From assembly GCA_039090855.1 (NCBI GenBank), contig CM077016.1, forward strand, positions 50,983,436-51,047,435: a stretch of DNA of 64,000 nucleotides. The letters run 5' to 3'. The translations under genes were made by a program, and so were the position numbers. The stretch comes from Macrothele yani. Lineage: Eukaryota; Arthropoda; Arachnida; Araneae; Macrothelidae. Position 1 is the stretch's first letter, and every line of letters begins with the position of its first letter. Below the pieces are notes generated by a model. That model saw nothing but the letters and a program-made list of their open reading frames with translations, made no database searches and was not told the DNA's origin. Shown here one piece after another: positions 53,812-64,000 of this stretch.

Positions 53812-54345
53812 TTTTTTTTTGCAGCCTTTTCTCGCAAGCGGTATTTTTTTTTTTTTTGCAGCCTTTTCTCGCAAGCGGTATTTTTTTTTTCAGCCTTTTC
53901 TCGCAAGCAGTATTTCTTTTTTGCAGCCTTTTCTCGCAAACAGTATTTTTGTGCAGCCTTTTCTCGCAAGCAGTATTTTTTTTTGCAGCCTTTCCTCGCA
54001 AACAGTATTTTTTTTTTTTGCAGCCTTTTCTCGCAAACAGTATTTTTTTTTGCAGCCTTTTCCCGCAAGCAGTATTTTTTTTTTTTGCAGCCTTTTCTCG
54101 CAAGCAGTATTTTTTTTCAGCCTTTTCTCGCAAGCAGTATTTCTTTTTGCAGCCTTTTCTCGCAAACAGTATTTTTTTGCAGCCTTTTCTCGCAAGCAGT
54201 ATTTTTTTTTGCAGCCTTTTCTCGCAAACAGTATTTCTTTTTGCAGCCTTTTCTCGCAAACAGTATTTTTTTTTGCAGCCTTTTCCCGCAAGCAGTATTT
54301 TTTTTTTTTTTTTTTGCAGCCTTTTCTCGCAAGCAGTATTTTTTT
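53812..54345. repeat. ~33-bp poly-T minisatellite, 16 copies
   Basis: Sixteen units of GCAGCCTTTTCTCGCAARCA plus GTATT and a T-run of 4-17 bases. Unit length varies (about 27-40 bp) only through the T-run. AAGCAG and AAACAG variants alternate irregularly, and two units have CCCGC. Long open frames on both strands (such as 53789-54379 and 53795-54376) are by-products of the repeat. Confidence 0.96.
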
Positions 54346-55049
54346 TAGACAAATCGCACAATATGCAATCCAACATTAGTTAAATCCTTACTGTAGTCAA
54401 AAAACCATGCTTTGTTTAAAATTTCCTTACTTGGTTTAATTTTAAGCATTTTCGCCGCTGACTAGTACTATCAAAACTGCGGTTTTAAAAATACTCAATT
54501 ATTCACACAACAAACGTAACGCTCGTACTCCAATCATTAACTTCGCCTTGGCTTTTGTGGTGATTGGAAAGAAAATTTCAGTCAGAGGAGGGTCAAACAT
54601 CAAAGCAAGCCTACCGACAGAGGACATTTCTGATGCGGCGTTTCTCGCTGCCATGTGCGGAGGAGGGTAGTTTATTATTTTTTTCATTCGCTTGGTTTCA
54701 GTGGATTGCCGATCCTTTGATCTACCACGGAGCTTAGAAGTTCTTTGAGTTTGGGCTATTGCCTGTTTCTCCAGGCATCGGGAGATTAAAACCTGTTTTT
54801 CGTTTTTTTTTTCTTAAGTAAGTTTGTTAAGTAAGCGTACTTTTAACGTACGCTTACGTAACAAATAAACTGTAAAATTATTTTGCTTGAAATATTCATT
54901 TTTACGAGTTCTCTGCGCGCTTTATGCATTTATAGGCACTAACGTCAAACTTTTAATGTGATATTGAATATAATCAGGACTCTATGTCTTAATGTTCGTA
55001 CGTATGAGTTAAGTAACCTTGGTATATGTAAAGTAACTTTCTTCCGCGT
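54346..55049. other. No recognisable gene
   Basis: Contains a small palindrome AAGCGTACTTTTAACGTACGCTT (54836-54858). Nothing else recognised. Confidence 0.55.
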
Positions 55050-55380
55050 TCACACACTGCATGCAACGATCACGAACTGACTAGTACAACTGGAGAAAAG
55101 TCGTTTCTGGTATACTGTTAAATGTTCTAATCAGAGATGTTTTAATATTATCCACGACATCAAAATAACAGCCTTTCAGTGGTACCTTAAGCTTCAGAAA
55201 CAATAGGAAGTCGTATGGTGCTAAGTCTGGCTTATACGGTGGATGTGACCGTACGCAAAGATTTTTGCTGGCCAAGAATTCTTGAAGAATGTCTTGGTGC
55301 TCTATCATGTAAGTGGAACTAACTGCCATATTTTTGGTACTGAGGCAACAAGCAATGGATTCTCTGCACCAGACTTTTCA
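55050..55380 (-). pseudogene. mariner transposase C-terminal fragment
   Basis: The minus strand (55329-55081) reads FLASKNLCVRSHPPYKPDLA, then PYDFLLFLKLKVPLKG and YFDVVDNIKTSLIR. PPY-PDLAP-DF-LF-KLK is the third catalytic block of mariner transposases. The second-Asp block is decayed (EHQD). It differs from the element at 2281, so it is a second mariner lineage or a much older copy. No terminal repeats. Confidence 0.78.
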
Positions 55381-55436
55381 CAACCTGCAGTCGTACTGAA
55401 AACACTGTCCCAGTCACCCCTGCCGATTGATCTTTT

Positions 55437-55625
55437 TAGGGCTTTAACGACCACCGTGAGCAACTCGAAGGGTCGCTCGTCGCTAATTTAGGGTCACTGG
55501 TTTCAGGGAAGAGCGAGAGAGAGAGAGAGAGGGGAGTGCCGCGTAGTACAAGCACTCCTCCCATGCGGCATCCAGGACCCAAGCCCATTAGGATGAACAT
55601 TCAAAAGCCAGCGCTTAAAGCACTG
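55437..55625 (-). mobile_element. S1 SINE (minus), diverged
   Basis: CTTTAACGACCACCGTGAGC (tail), TAATTTAGGGTCACTGGTTT, GGGAAGAGCGAGAGAGAGAG, and AAAAGCCAGCGCTTAAAGCA (head). The B box is poorly preserved. Confidence 0.82.
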
Positions 55626-56029
55626 AGTTCGTTCGAATTCAGGAAGTTTGGTTTCTGCTGCCACAAAACGTATCTGCAGTGTTCAACCAAAGCCGTCTAG
55701 AAAACACAAGGCCGTGGCATTAGACATATGAGTTCTCTCTGTTTGTCACGTCACTCTCATGTTACACGGCCTGATTCGTCGGTGTCATGTTTGGCGTCAC
55801 ACACGACGGCGTTGGAAACCAATCGGAAGCCTTGGTTACCGCGTGACGTCCCTAAAAGAGGGAACTGATATCTCCAATCTCATGGCCTTATGTTTCTAGT
55901 TGGCCTTGGTTCAACTCACAGCTCTCCTTGCTCGTCTGTTAACGAATGTAGAACAAACCCTGCACAGACTTCGTTTTATTCAAATTCTGCGTTATAATTT
56001 GACGAATGGTTTCCATAGTAATGCTGAGA
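55626..56029. other. No recognisable gene
   Basis: Unique sequence between a SINE and a truncated Tc1 copy. Nothing recognised. Confidence 0.5.
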
Positions 56030-56710
56030 TAAATAGCATTCCCCCGGCTGCCGCCATACCCACGCACGGCCATCAGACTGAGGGATCGTGTATCTGGATT
56101 CATCAGTCCATAGGACCCGTTTCCATTGATCTACGGTCCGCGATAAATGTTCTTTACACCATGCTAAACAGTGAGTAGCACTCCGAATGGAGATGAAAGG
56201 CTTATGAGCAGCCGCACGACCACGGTAACCCATGGAACGAAGTTCTCTGAGAATGATACGTGTACATACCGAGGTTCAAGCATTTTTACTTACCTGTACA
56301 CTGAGGTCTTGTGCAGTACTCCGTCGATTATAGCTGTAATGACTCTCTTGAGGCTTCGACGTCCTCTATCACTGATTTTCTTTGCTCTGTCTCTACGTTT
56401 TGCTGCTTCAGGCACGCCATGTGTCTTCCATTTATTACTACATCCAAAACAGTTGACTTGGGTATGTTTAAATGCCTCTCGGTTTCTCTTATGGACAACC
56501 CACTAATATAACACCCAACAATCTTTCCTTTCTCAAAGTCAGTTCTCTCCCACCACGACATTTTCACTGAACCTCACAGTGCGATATGATCGCGGTCAGC
56601 TGCAGACTTGTTTTTATACCATTTGCAGATGTACCGAGCATCTTAACAACGCAGCGGATTCGTTCATTTGCTTTTAAAAGGTGTGCCCGGTGACTTTTGT
56701 CAATATAGTG
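56030..56710 (-). mobile_element. Tc1-like element, family A copy 6 (3'-truncated)
   Basis: The right inverted repeat (GTCAATATAGTG ending at 56710) and the N-terminal two-thirds of the minus-strand transposase remain: MKMSWWERTDFEKGKIVGCY (56567 downward) and YRGRAAAHKPFISIRSATHC, WKRVLWTDESRYT with the first Asp (56233 downward). Homology stops at about 56030, so the second Asp, Glu and left repeat are missing. The right flank is TG rather than TA. Confidence 0.9.
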
Positions 56711-57017
56711 TGTGACTTGATACACTATTGCACCCACAAACTTATTTGCAGTTTATTCCATTGTCCAAATCGTCGGTGATAGATACCTTTTTAATTTCAT
56801 TATCACGCGTCGAAGCTAACCATATCGGAAAGAACGGAAGTTTAAGTGGTTTGTTTATGTATACGCTTTTTAGTGGTTCAGTTGTTTTTAGTAAATTTTT
56901 AGAGGTAAATACGTAACAAAAGTAACGAGCTCTCTTAACGGTCGTCAACTAACAGAAATTATTAATAGGTAATTAAAGTGGACAATTTAATAGAAGTAAA
57001 ATTGTCTTTACTTTATA
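56711..57017. other. No recognisable gene
   Basis: Short AT-rich spacer between two Tc1 elements. Overlapping short frames on both strands show no motif. Confidence 0.5.
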
Positions 57018-58448
57018 CACTGGCGGAAAGTGAAAAAAGAACACCAAGAAGGAGACGTCTGATACCAACGAAATTTATACAGCATAATAACGGAATACAG
57101 AGGATAACGTGATCAAAACATTATGGCAAAATACAGCTGTATTTGCTGGTAAACTGAAAAATAACGTTTCCAAGTAACATGGTTAGTACGAGGTTGAACC
57201 GCCATGAACTGCGTCACACTGTGCAATTCTGGCATGGAGTCTATCGTACAGATGTTGGATGTAAGTTTGGGGTATTGAGTTCCAAGCATCCTCAACCTGG
57301 ACGCGTAAATCGGGGATGGTCGTGGCTGGCCGTGGAGACCGGATAAGTCGTTGTCCCATAAAATCCCACACGTGCTCAATGGGGGACAAATCCGGTGAAC
57401 GTGCAGGCCATGGAAGTTGTCTAACACCCTGAAGTGCATGTTGCGTTGCACGTGCCGTGTGTGGGCGTGCGTTATCTTGCTGGAAAACACCACGATGGAC
57501 CGACCTTACAAAAGGCACAACAACGGGCTGAATGATGTTGTTGATGTAGGAGGTGCTGTTTAACGCACCCGGTACAAACACTAGTTGGGTACGGGAGTGA
57601 TAGCTGATCGCTCCCCACACCAGGAGACCAGGTGTAAGCCCTGTGTGTCGCTGGCGGATGCAAGAAGGGTGGAGACGTTCCCCTGTGCTTCTGCGAACAC
57701 GCATACGGCCATAGGAAACTCCCAAGCAGAATCTGCTTTCATCGCTGAACACGACAGATCGCCATTGCGTTCTCCAGTGCAGACGTTGTCCACACCACTG
57801 CAGCCGTTCCTGACGGTGGGCTGGAGTCAGAGGTACACATGCCAGAAGCACACGTGCACGTAGTTCTGCATCCAGTAGACGGTTGCGGATTGTTCGCACA
57901 GTCACCTCAGGTGCAACGGCAGCTCGGATTTGCGTCGCAGTGGATGTTCTGCTTGACAACGCCGCTCTTCTTATGCGTCGATCGGTCCGCTCATCAGTCC
58001 GTCTGTGACTCCCGGTTCCACGTTTTCTCGTGTGGGAATGTTCCTCGGACCATCTACGCCACCATCGTACCACCACCGATACTTCCCGTCCAATTCGCTC
58101 CGCAATACGACGATACGACCACCCGGCCTCGCGAAGTCCGACTAGACGACCTCGCTCAAAGTCCGATAACTGCTGAAAACGTACACGTCTTCCATGTCCA
58201 GGTATTGCAGCTTTTTCAGGGTCTTCGTACGTATCCGTACGCCGACGACTGATTACATTCACTTCGCCGTACTCCTTAAATACCACCGACGATAATTTTC
58301 ATATTATGCCCTGCTGTGGCGTAAGCACTCACCGGTTGGTCCATATATTAACATCACACCTCCGTAAACTCAACCCTATTAACATATGTAAATTTCATGA
58401 TCGTCCGCCAATTCCTTCTTGGTGTTCTTTTTTCACTTTCCGCCAGTG
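57018..58448 (-). mobile_element. Tc1-like element, family J, apparently intact
   Basis: A 1,431-bp element with perfectly identical 36-bp inverted repeats (57018-57053 and 58413-58448; start CACTGGCGGAAAGTGAAAAA) and TA at 57016-57017 and 58449-58450. It carries one uninterrupted transposase frame. Identical termini plus an open frame suggest a recent insertion. It is the only element in the window that might still be autonomous. Confidence 0.96.
57183..58286 (-). CDS. Tc1-type transposase, intact open frame (367 aa)
   Basis: Would bind the 36-bp ends and move the element by cut-and-paste in the nucleus. Residues ~36-85 form a helix-turn-helix (FQQLSDFERGRLVGLREAGW, then SYRRIAERIG). A basic linker (RKRGTGSHRR, 87-96) precedes a second DNA-binding segment ending TVRTIRNRLLDAELRAR. 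Catalytic residues: Asp182 in FSDESRF, Asp271 in QQDNARPHTAR and Glu304 in SPDLSPIEHVWD. Asp271 and Glu304 are separated by 32 residues rather than 34. The protein is a little longer than the usual ~340; the true start could be a later Met or this one. There are no stops or frameshifts, unlike every other transposase here. Confidence 0.93.
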   Translation of the reverse strand: MVFKEYGEVNVISRRRTDTYEDPEKAAIPGHGRRVRFQQLSDFERGRLVGLREAGWSYRRIAERIGREVSVVVRWWRRWSEEHSHTRKRGTGSHRRTDERTDRRIRRAALSSRTSTATQIRAAVAPEVTVRTIRNRLLDAELRARVLLACVPLTPAHRQERLQWCGQRLHWRTQWRSVVFSDESRFCLGVSYGRMRVRRSTGERLHPSCIRQRHTGLTPGLLVWGAISYHSRTQLVFVPGALNSTSYINNIIQPVVVPFVRSVHRGVFQQDNARPHTARATQHALQGVRQLPWPARSPDLSPIEHVWDFMGQRLIRSPRPATTIPDLRVQVEDAWNSIPQTYIQHLYDRLHARIAQCDAVHGGSTSY

Positions 58449-58544
58449 TATAAAGGAGTCAGTCGCTCGGTAGTGCAGTGTACGTATCGGACAAGTAATG
58501 GGCAACATTTGAGTGGAACAATTGTCGAATAACCTACAAAACGT

Positions 58545-58797
58545 GTAAGGATGTACTGGTTGTTGGTTTATTCACGTTGTATTGTTACCCATACGTTATT
58601 GGTTAATTACCAACATATAGTTAACCATTAACCATTACGATTATAATGGGTAACTGATACACGTCATTACAATTACCATTTAATTCTAATGACCAGTTCA
58701 CCGTTACCATATGATGGTAACGGTAAGTTCTTGTTCCCATTACCATTACGCTGTAATGAATTACCGATTAATTCAATTACGATTTTACCCAGCTCTG
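58545..58797. mobile_element. Probable hAT-type MITE end
   Basis: Rich in GTAATGGTAAC/GTTACCATTAC strings and ending ATTTTACCCAGCTCTG; reversed, that is CAGAGCTGGGTAAAAT, a hAT-like terminus. The other end and the target duplication were not found. Low-complexity palindromes of TTACCATTAC dominate the segment. Confidence 0.45.
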
Positions 58798-59010
58798 ATG
58801 ATAACTAATGGCGACTGGAGAAAGGAGTTTCTCCAAGACGAATATTTGAAGAATTCATACAGATCGACAATGGTACAAAAAATATTCAACAGATTTGCCC
58901 TTATGGCAATTGAAAATGATATACTAAAGGACTTACAATTTACCGATGTTTTAGAGAAATCTGTTTCCGAGAAATTACGCAAACCAAATGTATGAATTTT
59001 AATTGTTGTT

Positions 59011-59063
59011 CCCGAACGAAATCTAACTGTTCGCTTGACACTAACAGTTAGATTTCGTTCGGG
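59011..59063. repeat. Perfect 21-bp hairpin at the edge of the large foldback
   Basis: CCCGAACGAAATCTAACTGT plus T (59011-59031) and its exact complement (59043-59063) are separated by 11 bp. It abuts the left end of the foldback at 59063. Confidence 0.92.
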
Positions 59064-59273
59064 AAGCGACCGTGCGCCAAGCGACCCTGTGGAAAATCGT
59101 GCGCGAAGCGACCGTGTTATATTCAATCGTGGACGAAACGGCCCTGCTAATCGAATCATTTTACTAATATATGTATACAAATCGTAGTAAAATTATTTAC
59201 ATCTAATTAACTAATTACTTACACCAAGTTTTCTATACTAAACAAAAGTTTTTAATATCATTATATATATGTA

Positions 59274-60823
59274 CACGTGTGCAAAAATTAAGGACGAAGA
59301 GGAGAAATTAGCATAACAGCGGAACGAGCAGGCAGAACGGACCGAAAGACCACTCAGGAGATAGACTAGGGTCCAGTATGGTATATGGTAGGGCATGCAC
59401 ATATGTGCAGCATGACGTAGAGGGGGGTCGGAAGGGTATAAAGCACACGGGCGGTGTAAACTCTGCAATTCGGTGAAAGCTATTGCACGGTGTACATCGG
59501 TTTGAACGATGTCGACTTGCTGCCACCGTATGATATGGCCAACAGGCAATTCAGTAGACGACATCTGGATGACTTTACACGAGGTCGCGCCATTGGGAAG
59601 TTGGAAGAAGGTCGAAGTGTGACTAGTGTGGCCGAGGAGTTCGGGATCGCTCACAGCATCGTTTCACGAGCTTGGAGTGCATTTCAAACGACAGGAACAG
59701 CTGTCCGAGAGCTTAGCAGTGGTCGTCCACGAGCAACCACCGTGGCAGACGACCGGTATATTGTCCTAGAGGCGAGAAGAGACAGACGGCAGACAGCGGG
59801 AGAAATCGCAAGGCACATGCAACAGACAACTGGACGTCCGTTATCGCGTTTCACCGTGGCGAGGACGCTGCACAAAGGTGGTCTATTTGCACGACGACCA
59901 ATACGGTGTGTGCCATTAACGCTTGCTCATGGGAGACGGCGGTTTCTGTGGTGCCAGGAACACAAGAACTGGACACATCAGCAATGGGGTCGAGTGCTCT
60001 TTACGGATGAGAGCCGATTTAGTCTGACGAGCGATTCCGGACGTATACACATCTGGAGAGAGCAGGGAACACGCAATCACACCTCCAACATCATCGAAAG
60101 GGACCGGTTTGCAGGTGGCGGAGTTCTCGTTTGGGGCGGTATCATGCTTGGTAGCCGTAGTGACCTCCACATATTCCAAGGAGGTTGTCACTGGCGTCCG
60201 CTATTGTACCGAGGTTCTCCTGCCTCACGTGCGTCTGTTTAGAGGTGCTGTGGGTCCTGAGTTCTTCTTCATGGAAGACAATGCTACACCTCATCGTACA
60301 GTGGCTGTCGCAGAGCTGTTGGAGAGTGAAGATATTCAACGCATGGATTGGCCCGCAAGGTCCCCGGACCTAAATCCAATCGAACACGTGTGGGACCTTC
60401 TCGGGAGACGCTTGGCTGCACGTCACCAGTCGCCAGCAACGATTCCGCAGCTGCGATCGGCGCTACAAGAGGAATGGGCAGCGTTGCCTCAACAGCTCCT
60501 TGACAACCTCGTCCTCAGCATGAACAGACGTTGTAAATCCTGCAACGCAGTCAGGGGTGATCATATTCCCTACTAAAGACTGGATTTTTCTTGGCAGTCG
60601 CCTGTCACATGGTCGTTTCTGTCTTCTGTCCAGTTGTGCTCGAAGCTACCTTTTAAATAAAGTGCCTTTGTATCCTTTTCATTCTTTGTTTGGACGGGTT
60701 TGCTCACTTGTCCCATATTCTTACATCTTGGGATCTTATGGTATGATTTGAGTCGATGTGGAGCACTTCTGCACGATGTTACTTTCGGAAAACCGTCTCG
60801 TCCTTAATTTTTGCATGCCAGTG
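59274..60823 (+). mobile_element. Tc1-like element, family K
   Basis: A 1,550-bp element. Inverted repeats share TGCAAAAATTAAGGACGA; the left starts CACGTG and the right, reversed, CACTGGCA. TA at 59272-59273 and 60824-60825. Plus-strand transposase with a single frameshift. Inserted in the foldback at 59063-62612. Confidence 0.93.
59535..60576 (+). pseudogene. Tc1 transposase (family K), single frameshift
   Basis: The likely start is MANRQFSRRHLDDFTRGRAI at 59535, matching the usual Tc1 N-terminus, rather than the Met 15 codons earlier. The first frame (to 60242) has the helix-turn-helix SVTSVAEEFGIAHSIVSRAW, an AT-hook-like GRPRATT, TVARTLHKGGL, and VLFTDESRFSL with the first Asp. Near 60175-60185 the reading shifts. 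The second frame (to 60576) has FMEDNATPHRTVAVAELLES and WPARSPDLNPIEHVWDLLGR with the second Asp and the Glu, 34 residues apart. All catalytic residues survive, so this is a near-intact, probably young copy. Confidence 0.93.
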
Positions 60824-61179
60824 TATATACAAATCGTGGTCAAATTATTTACATCTGATTAATTAAGTACTTACATCTTCTGCTTAATGCTTTCAGGCAT
60901 TTTTTAAGGTCTTTCGAATTTCCAAATTCCGCTATGATATTGCGAATGTGTTCGTCTACTTGTATATATATATTCTTCTTTTTGGACCAAGTTCTCCTAA
61001 TCATTTTAATTGTTGTCTGTGCATCACACGTCAAATTTGGAAATTTTAAAGATCTTAAAAAATGCCTGAAAACATTAAGCCATGTTACCAAGTTGGACTA
61101 TGGAGAAAAGCTACAAAATTCAGAAGATGTAAGTACTTAATTAATTAGATGTAAATAATTTGACTGCGATTTGTATATA

Positions 61180-62407
61180 CACTGAGTGGCCACTTTATTA
61201 TGACCACCCCCTCAGTACTTTGTTGGGCCACTTTTGCCTTTAATACTGCGTCGATTCTTCGTGGCATGGACTCCAAGAGATGTTGATAGGTGGTTTGTGG
61301 AATCTGAGACCATGTTTGATGAATAGCACTTTCCAGGAGTGTGAGATTGCAGGGTTGTGGATCCAGCAGTCTGAAGGCTCGTTCAACTTCATCCCACAAA
61401 TTCTCAATGGGTTTGAGATCTGGAGATTGTGGGGGCCAACTGAGCAAAGTAAACTCACCTGCATGTTCCTGAAACTAATCCTGTACAATACGAGCACTAT
61501 GGCAGGACGCATTATCTTGTTGAAAGTAGACATCGCCTTTGGGATAAACCATCCACATGACAGGATGCACTTGGTCCGCAACGATGTTTAGATATGATGT
61601 GCCAGTCAGACGCGAATTAAAGGACCCAAAGCATGCCAGAAAAACATTTCCCAAACCATGCCAGAAAAACCTTCCCCAAACCATAACGTTGCCTCCACCA
61701 GCTTGAAGGGTTGTAGCAATGCATTTGGGGTCCATGCTTTCGTGCTGTTTCCGCCAACTTCTCACTCGGCCATCGGCATGGTGCAACTGAAAACGTGATT
61801 CATCGGACCACATAATTTTTTTCCAATTATCGACTGTCCAATCCTTGTGCTCCTGTGCGAACTGAAGATGTTTTCTCTTGTTAACTGCAGACAGCAAAGG
61901 TGTTCGAACAGGCCTTCGGCTGCCATATCCCATCCGATACAGTGTACGGCGAATAGTGCGTCCAGAGATCATTTGAGAGGATCCTTGATTAAGATGGTCT
62001 GTAATTTGCTGCACTGTTGTCCTTCTGTTGTCTGTTACCAGTCTGGACACTCTTCGTTCCGCCCGAGCCGTCACTAGTTGATGACGACCACACGTTGCAC
62101 GTAGAGACCCAGTTTTTTGGCTGACAGTCCAGTCTTTAAACACTTTAACAACAGCTGCTCTGGAACATTTCACGAATGCGGCGGATTCGGTGATAATCGC
62201 TCCATGGTTCCGAGCTCCTACCATCGTTGAAAGTCCGTCAAATCGCATTTTCAGCCCATCTCGTCACCCCAAAATCACTTCTACTACTGTCGCAAGCACT
62301 AAGCTTTCCCTTTTTATACTAGCCTCGCCCTCTGGCGGCAACAGCGTGCAGCCATTGCTCATTTGCTTAGAACTGTCAGGTGGTCATAATAAAGGGGCCA
62401 CTCAGTG
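61180..62407 (-). mobile_element. Tc1-like element, family L (DD36E)
   Basis: A 1,228-bp element with inverted repeats CACTGAGTGGCCACTTTATT (left) and the complement CACTGAGTGGCCCCTTTATT (right), TA at 61178-61179 and 62408-62409. The repeats share TTATGACCACC with family H. The transposase is on the minus strand. Confidence 0.94.
61200..62248 (-). pseudogene. Tc1-type transposase (family L), DD36E, one in-frame stop
   Basis: Starts MRFDGLSTMVGARNHGAIIT. The helix-turn-helix includes ESAAFVKCSRAAVVKVFKDW; then RTIRRTLYRMGYGSRRPVRT, IMWSDESRFQLHHADGRVRS with the first Asp, and VYFQQDNASCHSARIVQD with the second. A single TAG near 61475 interrupts the frame, which resumes at once as FQEHAGEFTLLSWPPQSPDL and KPIENLWDEVERAFR with the Glu. 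Counting through the stop, 36 residues separate Asp and Glu. The C-terminus ends near LLESMPRRIDAVLKAK. Only one nonsense change is evident. Confidence 0.92.
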
Positions 62408-62612
62408 TATTTATAAAATGATATTAAAAATTTGTATTTAGTATAAAAAGCTTGATGTAAGTATTAATTAGATGTAAATAATTTGACTACGATTTGTATA
62501 TATATATATAAGTAAAATAATTCGATTGGCAGGGTCGCTTCGTCCTCGATGGAATATAACAGGGTCGTTTCGCGCACGATTTAAAGAGGGTCGCTTGGCG
62601 CACGGTCACTTC

Positions 62613-64000
62613 GCGCACGACACTAGCAAGTTATTCATCTTTTCGATGACTAGAGAAATAGCAATGGGCGGAGTCAACAAATAACAATAACAACAAAAAC
62701 ATCAACAATAGATGACATAGTCGCATTGCACATTACTATATATATAAAAAAAATGAGGAAATATAGTCCCATAGTAATTATATTAAAATGAACATTTGTC
62801 AAGCGACTTATGCCCAATCCTATATTGCTGGGGACCTCACTGTACCCGTAGCCCAGGGGCCTACAATGTCTTAATCCTGCCCTGCGTGTTTGCCATTATT
62901 CTTCATTTAAATTGGTGAGAACCAGACAGTGACAATGCTACCACAACTAGTTTTGGAAATGCAATACGACGATGGTGCTAGCTGGTGTAATCCTTTTTGG
63001 AATCAAAACAAAATAATATGTGCTTTGCACCCGTGAAATTCTAGTGTGTATCAGGTTCCAACAGAAGAGTTGTTCTTCCGACCACTTTTAGATGACCTTT
63101 AGATTGAGTGATTATTGGTCAGTAGTGTTAGTAGCGAATTGGCCAAGGGGGTCAGTGAGCTTTCTTCAGTGGCTGTCAAACTGTGAACATGATCTTTACG
63201 TTCCCTTTCGATGGCAATCAGCGTCTATGAATGTGTCTTTTCGTCACGAGCTCCTTGACCTGAGGTCGACCTTCGATCTTCCCTGCAGCCTCACTTTCCA
63301 CGGACGCATTCATCCGTGTCGTCTGGCTCCGTCACGCGTAACTTTGTAAAACCTGTCACACTGATAACTTTCAATATTCTCTAACAAACACTAGCCAGTG
63401 GATTGACATAATGGTTGCGTTTTAACGTGTCTCTCTTGCCATTGACTTTAGTTTCCAAACCGTAATTCTGTTTCCACTGCGATGTAAATGTCTTGATGTG
63501 AGAGTGTAAGATTATCTTCGTGAGAAGATAACCAACGTACTGGCAAATGCTTTTGGTAGCGTAATTCGGTTTTCTCGCACACAGCAAATATCGAACTATC
63601 TAAGTTCATAGAAGTCATTCTTAGACGTGTTTGTGTGCTTATCGCTGTGCCATGAAGTAAAGGGGTTAGTACTTTCTGGGAAGGACTCTTCATCGAGGTC
63701 ACATCAGGCAAACAATGACACCAAATCTTGGGACTTTATGGAAGAATTATTGGGATGATTACATACGCACACATATCGAAAAGACAGTTATTTTAGTTCT
63801 GTAGTAAATGCAGTAAAGACAAATTTTAGACAAAGAACACATTTTATCTTCTTTGGGGCACAATCTTTTATGGGAATTAAAACCGGAAACTCCTGCAGAG
63901 ATATAAAAGAAGGAAATAATGTGCTCGAATTCCTAAGGCAATTTTAAAATGGCTTGTTCCGTTCTACTATAATGCCCCTTCGGGTTCTTATTTTTTTAGA
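62613..64000. other. No recognisable gene
   Basis: No transposon termini, SINE boxes or protein domains were recognised. Short frames at 63092-63349 (plus) and 63448-63711 (minus) lack motifs. This stretch and 1081-2278 are the most gene-like candidates for unique DNA, but nothing supports coding function. Confidence 0.5.

Larger units (their letters stand above)
59063..62612. mobile_element. Foldback element with nested inverted repeats, split by two Tc1 elements
   Basis: The outer arms, 59063-59273 and 62408-62612, are reverse complements. They begin with tandem GAAGCGACCGTGCGCCAAGC-type motifs and continue through CTGYYAATCGAATYATTTTAC to TTTTTAATATCATT. An inner palindrome, 60826-61179, repeats TATACAAATCGTRGTCAAAT and ATTATTTACATCT at both ends and has TTAAGATC/AATGCCTGAAA-type arms. 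Tc1 K lies between the left arm and the inner palindrome, and Tc1 L between the inner palindrome and the right arm. Arms built of repeated subunits recall Drosophila FB elements. No coding sequence belongs to the foldback itself. Confidence 0.8.

Noticed and set aside
53789..54379. Long open frames on both strands with FFFAAFSRKQ- and KKYCLREKAAK-type peptides
   Set aside because: Translations of the poly-T minisatellite. Several overlapping frames are open only because the repeat lacks stop codons.
58711..58995. 94-codon plus frame beside the foldback
   Set aside because: No motif. It starts in the TTACCATTAC low-complexity repeat and ends just before the hairpin.
59684..60191. Minus-strand frames opposite the family K transposase
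   Set aside because: Shadows of the plus-strand coding sequence, which carries the recognisable motifs.

Overview
This window is animal nuclear DNA made almost entirely of transposable elements and tandem repeats. I found no host protein-coding gene, no rRNA and no convincing free-standing tRNA gene. Dense Tc1/mariner copies of many lineages, a Penelope-like element, RTE-type and other non-LTR fragments, hAT elements and several tRNA-derived repeat families fit an arthropod or other invertebrate genome. A chelicerate is a reasonable guess from the style of the Tc1 families, but the sequence does not prove it.

Layout. 1-1080: a 67-bp satellite interrupted by a foldback. 2281-4818: a mariner and a Tc1 element sharing one TA. 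5985-8545: a dispersed repeat, two Tc1 remnants and a small inverted-repeat element. 10204-17590: a run of Tc1/mariner copies, one split by a SINE (S1) with a perfect 13-bp target duplication. 17896-18985: a 117-bp satellite interrupted by a SINE-derived foldback. 19610-25156: more Tc1 copies and a ~150-bp tandem repeat whose every unit carries a CTCF-core-like motif. 25315-30165: an S1 SINE split by a ~4.6-kb hAT element that itself holds a tRNA-bearing LTR element (TRIM), a dispersed repeat and a Tc1 copy. 31154-35876: a TTAA-flanked MITE, a second hAT remnant, another TRIM and hairpins. 35890-43345: a minus-strand Penelope-like element whose two pseudo-LTRs each carry a hammerhead-like motif and a Tc1 insertion, and whose body is split by a hAT MITE and by a second Penelope copy. 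44530-53405: TRIM copies, including a four-LTR array, S3 SINEs, an RTE 3' end, another non-LTR element and S1 SINEs. 53812-62612: a poly-T minisatellite, mariner and Tc1 fragments, an intact Tc1 element, and a large foldback split by two Tc1 elements. 62613-64000: nothing recognised.

The best candidate for an undescribed system is a short LTR element found at 25.8, 33.4, 44.5, 45.3 and 52.1 kb. Its ~160-bp terminal repeats contain a complete tRNA-like module with A and B boxes. Its internal part begins with the 12-mer of a tRNA-Lys primer-binding site and ends in a purine tract, and it is flanked by 5-bp target duplications. It has no coding capacity, which makes it an animal analogue of Cassandra-type TRIMs. 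A second is the set of very small hammerhead-ribozyme-like motifs in the Penelope pseudo-LTRs. The only fully open transposase is the 367-residue Tc1 protein at 57183-58286, between perfect 36-bp inverted repeats.
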